This document shows positions 1 to 9,126 of a stretch of 64,000 bases of DNA, piece by piece; position 1 is the stretch's first letter, and each line of letters begins with the position of its first letter. The translations under genes and the position numbers were made by a program. This DNA is from Sporothrix humicola (Eukaryota > Ascomycota > Sordariomycetes > Ophiostomatales > Ophiostomataceae). Below the pieces are notes generated by a model, which had not been told where the DNA came from, made no database searches, and saw only the letters and a program-made list of their open reading frames with translations. The stretch is taken from contig WNYE01000025.1 in the NCBI GenBank assembly GCA_021396245.1, forward strand, positions 248,001-312,000, given 5' to 3'.

Positions 1-672
1 TTTGTCATCCTTCAACTCTTTTGTTCTGTCTTATTCATCTTCATTCCCTTCATCTCAATTGCTTCAATTTCGTCCCATCAATCTCACGACTCCAATTCGA
101 CCCCAATTCGATCCTTCTCATCTCACCTTATTTCCTTTCTCGGTACCTGCCAAGACCAAGGTCTGGACTTCATCTCGTATCCAACAACACAGCCAGCTAA
201 TCGACATCGACTGCAACACCTTCCGACAATCTTTTTACGGTCATTGAGCTCGTTCTTTTGCGTCTTACGCCCGAAGCTTGTTCGGCCTTGGCATCTCGCT
301 GTTTTATTTTTACTTTTGCTTCCACTCTAACGGAGTACTTCCATTTTCGGTCTTTTTCACGATACTAGAGCGAACTTCGCCTCGCGCATCCACCGGTACC
401 TCTACAAAACTCCGTTGGCCAACGTCCGCCCGTTGGACCTAACTGCCGGACCGAGGGGTATTTTCGGAGACAAAATAAAGTGTAGTGCAATTGTCGTTTC
501 GATATCGAGTTCGAATCTTATTTTGTCCTTATTGCAGTTGTAAGACAAAGGATTCCGGGTCCTTCGGGTTTGAGTGGGCCCTCTTACACGGTACACGGAG
601 GTTGCATTCCTCTTGACACTCGACACGTTGACACGCGACGACATTCTCTGTTTTTTTCCTGGGTCTCAAAAG
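1..672. other. Spacer and 5' region of the OCH1-like gene
   Basis: No gene is recognised. The first 250 bases are pyrimidine-rich and have an open frame whose Ser/Pro-rich translation resembles no family I know. The stretch probably holds the promoter and leader of the glycosyltransferase that follows. ACGGAGTA, which recurs in other spacers of this window, occurs near 330. Confidence 0.5.
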
Positions 673-2187
673 ATGGACAACATTTGGGGTCGGTCTCCAT
701 CCCACGAAAAGTACTACACGGAACGCGGCAGACATCCACTCGTCAGCATGGCCGCCGCACCATCACCACCGCCACAGCTGCAGGACACAATATTGTCAAG
801 GTGGCACAACAACCCGGAGACGGCGTCGCTATCGTCAGCTTCTTCGCCCACACGAACTGCCGCCTACTTGATAAGGTCACGATTTGCAGGCGGTGCTCGT
901 ATAAAACGCCTGTTTCTTGTTTTGGGCGGCCTCTTTCTGTTGACAGTATGCATGTTCCACCTCAACGGCCAGGGCCAGGGCCTCGGCGCGTCCGTGTCGA
1001 GTGGTATGCGCCACCTCCGGCCATGGGGAATTTCGGAAGAAGAAGCGGCCCGGAGGAAGGCGGCCGGCACCATCCCCGACGATCCGGAGAGGCCCGCCGC
1101 AGAGGTCGGTGACGGCGAGTTTGACACATCGGCGACAACACACCTGCCGCACATCCCCGGCAAGATCTGGCAGATTTATCTCGATTTCAAGCCGACTGTT
1201 GTTTCCGTCACGTACCTGGCCAGCTGGCTGGCACACTCGCCATCGTTTTCGTACACCCTGCTCGATGCAGGTGGTGCGCAGTCCATGGTGCGGCGGCTGG
1301 TCGGGCTGGCGGAGGGTGGTGACAAGATAATGGTGCCCATGTACCCGGACGTCTTTCGGCAGTCGACGGGCGCCACGAAGAGTGCGAGGGATGTCGAAGC
1401 TGCTGGGGAGAACACCGATGGCGAGACAGCAAGCGACGGCGACACCACTACCGAGGCCACCGAGACCACCGAGATCGAGACCGAGACCGGGACCGAGTCT
1501 GCCAGCACAATGGACGATGACGCCCCCATGCCTACGCAAACCATGACCTCGCTCGACTTTGCCCGCGATGCCTTGACGCAATACAAGGCCATGCCGCGCC
1601 GCGTTTTGCGGGCCGACTTTATGCGGTACCTCGCCCTCGCCCTCGAGGGCGGCGTCTACTCGGACATGGACACCTGGCTGGTGCGACAGATTGGCGACTG
1701 GGTGCCCGAAAAGTTTAGGGCAGACGTCAAGCTCATCGTCGGTCTCGAGTCCGACTCGTCGCCGCCCGTCAAGGGCACAACCTACGAGGTCCAGTTCTGC
1801 CAGTGGACGCTGGCCAGCGCCCCCGACCACCCGACCATGTGGACCATGCTGGACAGAATTCTCGGAAAGGTGCGCAACATCAAGACGGGCCTGCTGGGCG
1901 ACAAGCTGTCCGACAAGGACGTCTTGGAGATTACCGGGCCGGCCGGGTGGACTGAGGTCGTCTTTGAGCACCTCAACCAGGTTGCCGGCACGGGCATCGG
2001 ACAGCCGCGCATCACGTGGGAGACGCTGACGGGCATGCGCGAGCCCCAGCTGTACGGCGACACGCTGGTGCTGCCGATTGACGGCTTCGCGACGGGCGTG
2101 CCGCACTCGCACGCGAGCAAGAGCAAGAGCCAGCAGACGCTGGTGCAGCACCAGTTCCAGGGCAACTGGCGAGATGATCGGGGATGA
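673..2187 (+). CDS. OCH1-like glycosyltransferase (Gly_transf_sug, DXD), type II membrane protein
   Basis: The 504-residue product fits a Golgi alpha-1,6-mannosyltransferase-like protein of the OCH1 / Gly_transf_sug family, which adds sugars to N-glycans or sphingolipids. A cytosolic tail of about 77 residues is followed by one membrane segment (about 78-98, RIKRLFLVLGGLF...). The catalytic part starts at about 165 (HIPGKIWQIYLDFKP). The sugar-nucleotide and Mn-binding DXD motif is in YSDMDTW at about 330, preceded by the typical RADFMRYLALALEGG. A low-complexity Glu/Thr-rich insert of about 50 residues sits before the DXD region. I chose the ATG at 673, which has a purine at -3; the same frame is open from an ATG at 574, which would add 33 residues. 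It is convergent with the cupredoxin gene. Family assignment is firm; the exact acceptor is not known. Confidence 0.82.
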   Translation: MDNIWGRSPSHEKYYTERGRHPLVSMAAAPSPPPQLQDTILSRWHNNPETASLSSASSPTRTAAYLIRSRFAGGARIKRLFLVLGGLFLLTVCMFHLNGQGQGLGASVSSGMRHLRPWGISEEEAARRKAAGTIPDDPERPAAEVGDGEFDTSATTHLPHIPGKIWQIYLDFKPTVVSVTYLASWLAHSPSFSYTLLDAGGAQSMVRRLVGLAEGGDKIMVPMYPDVFRQSTGATKSARDVEAAGENTDGETASDGDTTTEATETTEIETETGTESASTMDDDAPMPTQTMTSLDFARDALTQYKAMPRRVLRADFMRYLALALEGGVYSDMDTWLVRQIGDWVPEKFRADVKLIVGLESDSSPPVKGTTYEVQFCQWTLASAPDHPTMWTMLDRILGKVRNIKTGLLGDKLSDKDVLEITGPAGWTEVVFEHLNQVAGTGIGQPRITWETLTGMREPQLYGDTLVLPIDGFATGVPHSHASKSKSQQTLVQHQFQGNWRDDRG

Positions 2188-2481
2188 TCGGGGATGAGTG
2201 CACTTAATGATATTTACGGTCTTGGTTACTTTCATTTGTCAAGGGTTTGGTTGTGGAGTTTTGGATATCGGATACAGGTTAGGATATGTACTGGGACGGC
2301 ATTGGGATGACAGCCGGTTTGTTGTCGGCAATGTAATATGATTTTATCTGAATTAAAATGCATTATTTTTGTCTCAAGTGTCTTGAACATTCATATCTCA
2401 TTAATGATTAATTACAGATTAAAGAAAGTATGTACAAGCAACCGCCACCTCCATCGCATTAATAAACCGAGTTGGGTCCGC

Positions 2482-3468
2482 CTACATCAAGCACACAACT
2501 GCCATTGCCGCCATGGCAGCCCATATGGAACCCTCCAGAGTAGCCGCACCGTTTCTGCTAATATTGGGAATAAACGGGATGCACCAGTTGTTGGCCGACG
2601 TGATGTTGGCGCTGTTGCTGCCACAGACCGTCGTCCCGTTGGCTGTCCCGTTAATGGTCGTGCCGTTGAACGCCAGCGTACCACCCGAGACGGCTGTCGG
2701 TGAGATGCTCGTGACATTCTTGGCCTTGGCCATCGCTGAGTAGGCCGCCAGGTTGTGTCCGTGGCCTGAACTCGAGGTGTTGTCGCTCGGGTTGACGACG
2801 CCATACATGCCGTCCTGGCAGTGGCGGCGCGAAGCGCAGTAGAAGACGAGAGGGTCGGTCGTGTGGACCGTGACGCGGAAAGTTGCAAGCTGGTCTGTTA
2901 GTGAAGGAGGATAAACTGTGAAAGGTGAGGGCAGACCTACGTTTGCCTCTTCCTCTCCTACTGGGATGAAGCCGGAGAAGAAGCCTCCGTTGGCAGGCGC
3001 ACAGGCTCTGTCCCATGAACCGAGAGCGACAGAGTGGTTGCGTGGATAAAAGGAAAACAAGATAACGTCTCCTATGGCCGCAGATACGGCATTGGGTGTG
3101 AATGACAGGCCGGACTCGCCGACAGAAATGGAAATGGTGCTGGCCGGTGCTGTCGAGACTGGTATTACTGACGATACAGAAGATGTAGGCAGCGGTGTCG
3201 ACGAGTGTGGAGGATGTGTTGGTAGTGAAGAGTCTGTCGGTGTTGAGGTTGTTGTTGCTGCCTTTGGTTTTGTTTTTGTTGAAGTTGCGAGGGTTGTTGG
3301 TTTGGTGACTGTGATCGACGTGAGGGCTGGCATAGAAGCTATGGTCGTCGGAGCTGATGTTGCCACGGCTTCTGTTTGTGTATTTGAGAGTATGGCAGAC
3401 TCGGTGTCTGTGGCAGCCGAGAAGGCCATGCCCACGAGAGAGGCAAAGATGGCGAGACGTAATGACAT
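2482..3468 (-). CDS. Extracellular cupredoxin, Ser/Thr-rich, probably GPI-anchored
   Basis: A secreted blue-copper-like protein. A signal peptide (MSLRLAIFASLVGMAFSA) is followed by a Ser/Thr/Pro-rich linker of about 100 residues and then a cupredoxin domain. All type 1 copper ligands are present: the His of NHSV, then Cys, His and Met in FYCASRRHCQDGM. The C-terminus has Asn-glycosylation sites and a hydrophobic tail (SIWAAMAAMAVV) that fits a GPI-anchor signal. The frame is open throughout, but 2890-2940 looks like a 51-nt in-frame intron (GTAGGT donor, CTAAC branch point, CAG acceptor); removing it gives EEAN-LATFRVTV, closer to the family. I chose the ATG at 3468 because it begins the signal peptide. 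Related fungal proteins are surface or appressorium-associated; the role here is unknown. Confidence 0.85.
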   Translation of the reverse strand: MSLRLAIFASLVGMAFSAATDTESAILSNTQTEAVATSAPTTIASMPALTSITVTKPTTLATSTKTKPKAATTTSTPTDSSLPTHPPHSSTPLPTSSVSSVIPVSTAPASTISISVGESGLSFTPNAVSAAIGDVILFSFYPRNHSVALGSWDRACAPANGGFFSGFIPVGEEEANVGLPSPFTVYPPSLTDQLATFRVTVHTTDPLVFYCASRRHCQDGMYGVVNPSDNTSSSGHGHNLAAYSAMAKAKNVTSISPTAVSGGTLAFNGTTINGTANGTTVCGSNSANITSANNWCIPFIPNISRNGAATLEGSIWAAMAAMAVVCLM

Positions 3469-4603
3469 TTTGGTGATGCTGAGTGTGGTTGATGAGAGTG
3501 ACGATACTTGAACGTGAGCTTTTTCACTTTTCAAAGTGAAGAAAGGGACAATATATTTTAACAACTCGCGTGGGTAGAGATCTTCGGTCCCTGAAAGAAA
3601 GAGCTTGCTAGATACAAATGGAGATACAAAATGCAAATGCAAACGCGGCGGAGATCCGGACAGCTGCAGGAGGGAAAGAAAGACGATCGCCGGTTTTCCT
3701 TCCTCTTCCCTCGTTTTCTTTTACTTTGCAGCTGTCTGCTTTTTGCCAAGCCGGTGTAAATTCCATAACATACACAAACTTTCAAGGTGAACATGTCCAC
3801 GCATACCCATGCATCAGGCATTCACGGGCATATGCACCGCCCTGGTAGTACCTGCCTTTGTTCGTTCTGCTGTTTCCCGGCGCCGGTACGCGTCACTTTT
3901 CGGCCTCTGGGTAGCACAGCAGACCCTGCAGGCATGAAAGAAAAGGAAAGAGAAACAGCGAAGAATCAAAATTGATGGCCGTCAGTACTGCTATTCACAG
4001 CTGGCATCCACCTGGTTGCTCATCTTCTCCCAGAAGCGACGGCCGTTTGGAATGCCGAGCCCCATTCCCCACGAAAAGTAAACAATCCACTCCTGGCCCA
4101 AAAGTCTCAAAAGTCTGAGATGTGTGCTAGATATTGATCGAAAAACGGTCGCAATTGCCGATCACAGACAAAAACACCAAAAGACTGGAAACTGGGCACC
4201 AATGCCGACGTCACTGTGATTCTGTCTGTCGACGTTATTTTAGGCAAGTCTGGATTGTGTAATACGTCGTGCCCTTCGGTCTAGTATCACGAGACGGTAG
4301 TTTGCCGTTGCCCGTCAAAGAGGCGCCGTTTGTGTGCCGTTTGGTGCGACGGCATAACGTGTCAGTAGCATGCATTATTCTATGAATAAAATAATATTAA
4401 AAATTAAAAGAGTATAGTTCCGTGCAATATCGAATAATCAAAGAGAGAAAAAGGTGATGGTCTTCAGTCTTGACTTACAAGTAAAGTGGGTCTTCAGTCT
4501 GACTTTTCGCCGCTATTTAGTACATGCAGCTCGACTCCTCCCTCATATACTCCAATAATGCTCCCAGCCTCCATCAAGAAGTCCTAGCTCCTGTCTTCGT
4601 ACA
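3469..4603. other. Spacer between cupredoxin gene and tRNA
   Basis: This 1.1-kb stretch is the upstream region of the minus-strand cupredoxin gene followed by AT-rich DNA near 4370-4440. GTCTTCAGTCT occurs twice, near 4460 and 4490. No gene is recognised. Confidence 0.5.
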
Positions 4604-4696
4604 GGTTCCGTGGTGCAGTTGGTTAGCGCATCGTACTAATATTTCTACTCCAAGAAACATATGCGAAAGTCGAGGGTTCGAGCCCCTCCGGGACCA
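4604..4696 (+). tRNA. tRNA-Ile (anticodon AAU), with a 19-nt intron
   Basis: The cloverleaf folds by eye. Acceptor stem GGTTCCG pairs with CGGGACC (one T-G pair); the D stem is GTGC/GCGC. The anticodon stem TCGTA/TGCGA encloses CT-AAT-A, which gives anticodon AAU at 4638-4640. The T arm is GAGGG-TTCGAGC-CCCTC, and the discriminator base is A. The loop is enlarged by an intron of about 19 nt (about 4642-4660) directly after position 37, the usual place for nuclear tRNA introns. The internal B box (GGTTCGAGCC) lies at 4675-4684. T-runs for Pol III termination follow. Confidence 0.9.
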
Positions 4697-4708
4697 TTAC
4701 AACCTTTC

Positions 4709-4722
4709 TTTTTTGCTTTTTT
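4709..4722 (+). terminator. Pol III terminator of tRNA-Ile
   Basis: Two runs of six T (4709-4714 and 4717-4722) begin 12 bases after the tRNA end. This is the normal RNA polymerase III stop signal. Confidence 0.8.
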
Positions 4723-5572
4723 GCAAAGTGGCTTGTCTTCGTTTTTGTTCTTTTTTTGTAAAGCTTCAGGTTTTTTTTAGTATCTGTTTACATGGAGGAA
4801 TTCAGGCAAGAAGACTAAGACTAATATTATATTTTCTTTTTATTAATTTTTTTTCCCCAAGTTCTGCAATTTTTTTTTAATTTTTTAATTTTTTTTTTTT
4901 TTCTTCTTCTCTTTTTTGTATTCCAAGATTCATTTTTTACATCTGTTTCTCCTAAGCATTGAAAGATAAATTCGAAGCAATATAAGATTGAAGAATCTGT
5001 CATTTAGCAGTTTTCAAACTCTGTGTTGCTATGATCTCTACGGAGTACAGTTTGCAGCTTTCGTCTCTCTCACAGCTCTGATTGTTAGTCGGCCTTCCTC
5101 GGTGTTCGGAGTTTCCCCCACGCAAGTGGCTTTTGCTGCAACAAGCATCGTATCATCTCATAATTGTAGCGATTTGGGGGTCCATCGATCCGTTAAATCC
5201 CGCCCCTCATCCAGTGTTCGCCAGCGGCATCGGTGACGTTATTCCTTGTGACAGCCGCTAAGGAGGGGTTTCTCCAGCGTCTTACAGCGCTTCGGCAGAG
5301 TTGTAGCGCCCGAAAGCCCTCGTTGACCAACCAGAAGCCGGCTGTTCCTGCCTGTCTAAACCACAACCCTTCCCCAGAAAAATCGCAAAAACATGCCGCG
5401 GGACTAACCCGACCTTGCCTCTTGCCTCTTCTTCGTTACTCCCTGTCACTTCTTGCGTCTTCGTTCTTTCCTTGCGATTTCCTTTCGACACGCTTTCCTC
5501 GACACAACTCTACGACACCTCGACTTTTGGGCGACATTTATCTCCTCCCACACCTCCTCTCTCGACGATGCA
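4723..5572. other. Spacer and promoter of the AFG1 gene
   Basis: Long T-runs lie at about 4850-4910. TACGGAGTAC, an almost palindromic 10-mer, lies at 5039-5048. The last 150 bases are CT-rich, as is common before fungal start sites. No gene is recognised. Confidence 0.5.
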
Positions 5573-7343
5573 ATGATCGCCCGCTCGTCCTCTCCCTCCT
5601 CCATCTACCCGGCCGTGCGCCGAGGTCTCGTGCGGCGACCGACGCCACTCCGGCGACGGCCACTGTCGCAGGCCACAACCTCTCCTTCCTCGACGACAAT
5701 ATGCACACGATGCATGCAGACGAAAGCGACTTTCTCCCGGCCGACGCCATCCCGGCCAGCGACAACTTACAGTTCTTCAGTGCCTGCCCTGACACGTGCG
5801 CGGACGGGCCAGCAGCGGCACAATGCGAGCATCGCCACAGCGACGGAAGAGAACACGGTCAAGCCGACACACGACGATTTTGGGCCGCTACAAGAGTATG
5901 ACCGGCGCGTCGACGCCGGCCGCTTACGGAACGACGAACACCAGAGGGGTAGGTCCCACCTGACCCGAACAACAGACAAGAGCACCTACTAACGACTTAG
6001 GCATCATACAAAGTTTGCAGCACATGCACGACGAGCTGTGCCACTACCACGCGCCGGCCGTGGTGCACCCCGATATTGAGTCCCTCAAGCCACAGCCAAA
6101 ATCACTTCTTGGGTCCATCTTCGGCGGCGGCAGCGGACCCAAGCAGGCAGCCATTGGCAAGATCCCCGAAAACCTGCCGCAGGGCTTGTATCTGTACGGT
6201 GACGTCGGCAGCGGCAAGACCATGCTCATGGATCTGTTCTACGACACCCTGCCCAGCGCCGTCAAGTCCAAGACGCGCATCCACTTCCACAACTTTATGC
6301 AGGACGTCCACAAGCGGCTGCACCAGATGAAGATGAAGTACGGCAACGATGTCGACGCCGTGCCCTTTGTTGCCGCCGACATTGCCGAGCAGGGCAACGT
6401 GCTGTGCTTTGACGAGTTCCAGTGCACCGACGTGGCGGACGCCATGATTTTGCGGCGACTGTTGGAGGCGCTCATGTCGCACGGCGTTGTTTTGGTGACC
6501 ACATCCAACCGTGAGCCCGACGAGCTCTACAAGAACGGCATCCAGCGGGAGTCGTTCATCCCGGCCATTGAACTTTTGAAACGCCGCCTCCACGTCATCA
6601 ACCTCGACTCGCCCACCGACTACCGCAAGATCCCGCGTCCGCCGTCGGGCGTCTACCACACACCGCTCGACAGCCACGCGCAGTCGCACGCCGAGAAGTG
6701 GTTCCGCTTCTTGGGCGACCCGGAGCACCCCGAGCCGCACCCGGAAACGCAAAAGGTCTGGGGCCGCGAGATCCATGTGCCACGCGTCAGCGGAAGATGC
6801 GCCTGGTTCACGTTTGACGAGTTGATTGGGAAACCCACATCGGCCGCCGATTACCTGGAGCTTGTGCGCGCCTACGACGCCTTTATTGTGACGGATGTGC
6901 CGGGCATGACACACCGCCAGCGCGATCTGGCACGGCGTCTCATTACGTTTATTGACGCCGTCTACGAAGCACAGGCCAAGCTGGTGCTGACAACGGCCGT
7001 GCCGCTCAACCAGTTGTTTGTCTCAAAAGACGAGATCATCGAGACGCTCGAAAAGGACGGCAAGATGACGTCCTCGACAGCAACCGAAGGCCAGGTGAAC
7101 GAGGCCATTGAGCACTTGGTCGAAGGAATGGAGGGCCACAACATGATGGCTGAGCTGAAACACTCGAACCTGTTTACTGGTGAAGAAGAGGCCTTTGCCT
7201 TTGGCCGTGCCCTGTCGCGCCTCACGCAAATGGGCAGCAAGGAGTGGGTTGAGCGCGGCATGGGTCTCGAGAGCCAGGGCGGCAAATCAGAGCATGACAA
7301 CTGGGCCAAGACCCGTAGCCGGCAGATGGAGGATAGTATGTAG
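5573..7343 (+). CDS. AFG1: AFG1/LACE1-type mitochondrial AAA ATPase
   Basis: Two exons, 5573-5948 and 6001-7343, are joined across a 52-nt intron (GTAGGT...CTAACGACTTAG); the product has 572 residues. It fits the AFG1 family of mitochondrial ATPases, which help degrade misfolded or unassembled inner-membrane respiratory subunits. The N-terminus is rich in Arg and Ser and lacks acids (MIARSSSPSS...RRGLVRRP), as expected for a mitochondrial presequence. The family start YDRRVDAGRLRNDEHQRGI spans the exon junction and confirms it. Walker A is GDVGSGKT at about 192 and Walker B is CFDEFQ at about 261. The ATG at 5573 was chosen because it gives the presequence directly. Confidence 0.92.
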
Positions 7344-7884
7344 ACTGACGGAGCGAAGCGACTGATAGAATAGCCACAGCGTGCGCTTGCATATAGAAAG
7401 CCTTCTTTTACTTCATCATGGTTTTATATATTTTTGTATATAGTCAAATACAAGACTTGAGCTTGAATTGGAGTCGTTGGCGTTGTTGATGCCGTCGTCG
7501 GTGTGTGGTGACGTGCTTTGCATGTGAGAGTCACATGACGTGTCATAACAGTCACGTGCAGACCTTGCTGGATTCGTCTGAAACAACTCCGCCGCCTGGC
7601 CAACCTAGGAAGGAGTTGAGCTCCTTGGCGCCCGCCTTACGCTTATCAGTCACTGGGTCACGCAGTGACACTGACGCAGTGCGGAGGCCACTGGCGCAAT
7701 CCGCCATCAGCCGAAGCTGCCTGTTCTCCTCAACCAAGCGTCATTGTTCTTTCCCAACCAACTGCTCTTTCTCACTCTTTCATCAATTCTCGTTTTTATC
7801 GTCTTTATCGTCTTTGCCGTCTTCATCAACTCTTCGAATCTTCCATCTCTTTCGTTTTTATCTACCTGCTACGCATTCTCGACA
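7344..7884. other. Spacer and promoter of the aminopeptidase gene
   Basis: The 540-bp spacer holds a group of bZIP/bHLH-like sites at 7509-7558 and a 7-bp inverted repeat, GTCACTG/CAGTGAC, at 7649-7669. The last 140 bases are CT-rich leader. Confidence 0.55.
7509..7558. promoter_or_regulatory. Cluster of TGACGTG and CACGTG sites
   Basis: TGACGTG occurs at 7509-7515 and 7536-7542 and the palindrome CACGTG at 7553-7558, all within 50 bp and about 330-375 bp before the aminopeptidase ATG. Such cores are bound by fungal bZIP (CRE-like) and bHLH factors. Function is inferred from sequence only. Confidence 0.4.
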
Positions 7885-9126
7885 ATGAAGGCTTCCAATG
7901 CTCTTGCGCTGCTGCTGCCGGCAGTGGCTAGCGCACGCTTCGTCGACAGCGCCCACGGCGACAACGGCGACAATGTGCAGCTGCACCCCGAGGTGGCGGC
8001 GGTTGAGCAGTTTCTGATTGAGCTGGCGCCCGGCGAGACGCGGTGGGTGACGGAGGAGCAAAAGTGGGAGCTGAAGCGGGAGGGCCTGCGGTTCATGGAC
8101 ATTACGCACACCAAGGAGCTGGGCGCGAAGAACGCCATCAAGATCAACGCCGGCAAGCCCCGGGTGTTTCCCGCGAATGCCACTCTCCAGGAGGAAGTGG
8201 CTCCCCTAGCCAAGCACCTGAGCAAGGCCTCGCTGCAGGCACACCTCGAGAAGCTGACGTCGTTCCACACGCGCTACTACAAGTCCGACTACGGCCGGCA
8301 GTCGTCCGAGTGGCTGCTGGGCCAGGTCAAGAAGATTGTGGGCGAGGCCGGCGGATTCAAGAACGGCATCACCGTCGAGCACTTCCCGCACCCCTGGGGC
8401 CAGAACTCCATCATTACCCGCATCCCGGGCCAGACGAACCGCACGATTGTCGTCGGCGCGCACCAGGACTCGATCAACCTGTTTTTGCCGTCGATTCTCG
8501 CGGCGCCCGGCTCCGACGACGACGGCAGCGGCACCGTCACCATTCTCGAGGCGCTCGCCGCCCTCCTCCAGTCCGACGACATCAAGGCCGGCAAGGCCCC
8601 CAACAGCATCGAGTTCCACTGGTACAGCGCTGAAGAGGGCGGCCTGCTGGGCTCGCAGGCCATCTTCAGCGCCTACGAGCACGCCGGCAACGACGTCCGC
8701 GCCATGCTCCAGCAGGACATGACGGGCTTCGTCCAGGGCACGCTGGACGCCGGCGAGGTGGAGAGCGTCGGCGTCATTGTCGACCACGTCGACCCCGCCC
8801 TGACCGATTTCATCAAGAAGGTGATTGTCGCCTACTGCGACATCCCCTACGTCGAGACCAAGTGCGGCTATGCCTGCTCGGACCACGCATCGGCTAGCAA
8901 GGCCGGCTACCCCTCGGCTTTCGTGATCGAGTCGTCCTTTGACCTCAGCGACAAGCACATCCACTCGACCGACGACCTGATCAAGTACCTGTCCTTTGAC
9001 CACATGCTGCAGCACGCGCGCATGACGCTGGGCTTCGTGTACGAGCTGGCCTTTGCCGACTTTGATGAGCTCGAGAAGAGCGCCGGCGCCGGTGCCCCCA
9101 AGAAGGTGTCCATGGGCGAGTTGTAA
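7885..9126 (+). CDS. LAP1: Secreted leucine aminopeptidase (M28E zinc peptidase)
   Basis: A 413-residue product without introns. Signal peptide MKASNALALLLPAVASA is followed by a propeptide, then an M28E catalytic domain that removes N-terminal residues from peptides outside the cell. The two-zinc site is visible in order: HQD of GAHQDS (about 193-195), the Asp in SDDDGSGT (about 211-213), the Glu pair in SAEEGG (about 250-251), the Asp in QQDMTGF (about 278) and the His in KHIHSTDD (about 358-360). The length matches fungal LAP1/LapA (about 390-415). I chose the ATG at 7885 because it begins the signal peptide; the frame is also open upstream as CT-rich leader. Confidence 0.92.
   Translation: MKASNALALLLPAVASARFVDSAHGDNGDNVQLHPEVAAVEQFLIELAPGETRWVTEEQKWELKREGLRFMDITHTKELGAKNAIKINAGKPRVFPANATLQEEVAPLAKHLSKASLQAHLEKLTSFHTRYYKSDYGRQSSEWLLGQVKKIVGEAGGFKNGITVEHFPHPWGQNSIITRIPGQTNRTIVVGAHQDSINLFLPSILAAPGSDDDGSGTVTILEALAALLQSDDIKAGKAPNSIEFHWYSAEEGGLLGSQAIFSAYEHAGNDVRAMLQQDMTGFVQGTLDAGEVESVGVIVDHVDPALTDFIKKVIVAYCDIPYVETKCGYACSDHASASKAGYPSAFVIESSFDLSDKHIHSTDDLIKYLSFDHMLQHARMTLGFVYELAFADFDELEKSAGAGAPKKVSMGEL

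Noticed and set aside
2..247. An 81-codon frame at the left edge
   Set aside because: Ser/Phe/Pro-rich translation of CT-rich leader-like DNA, with no family resemblance.
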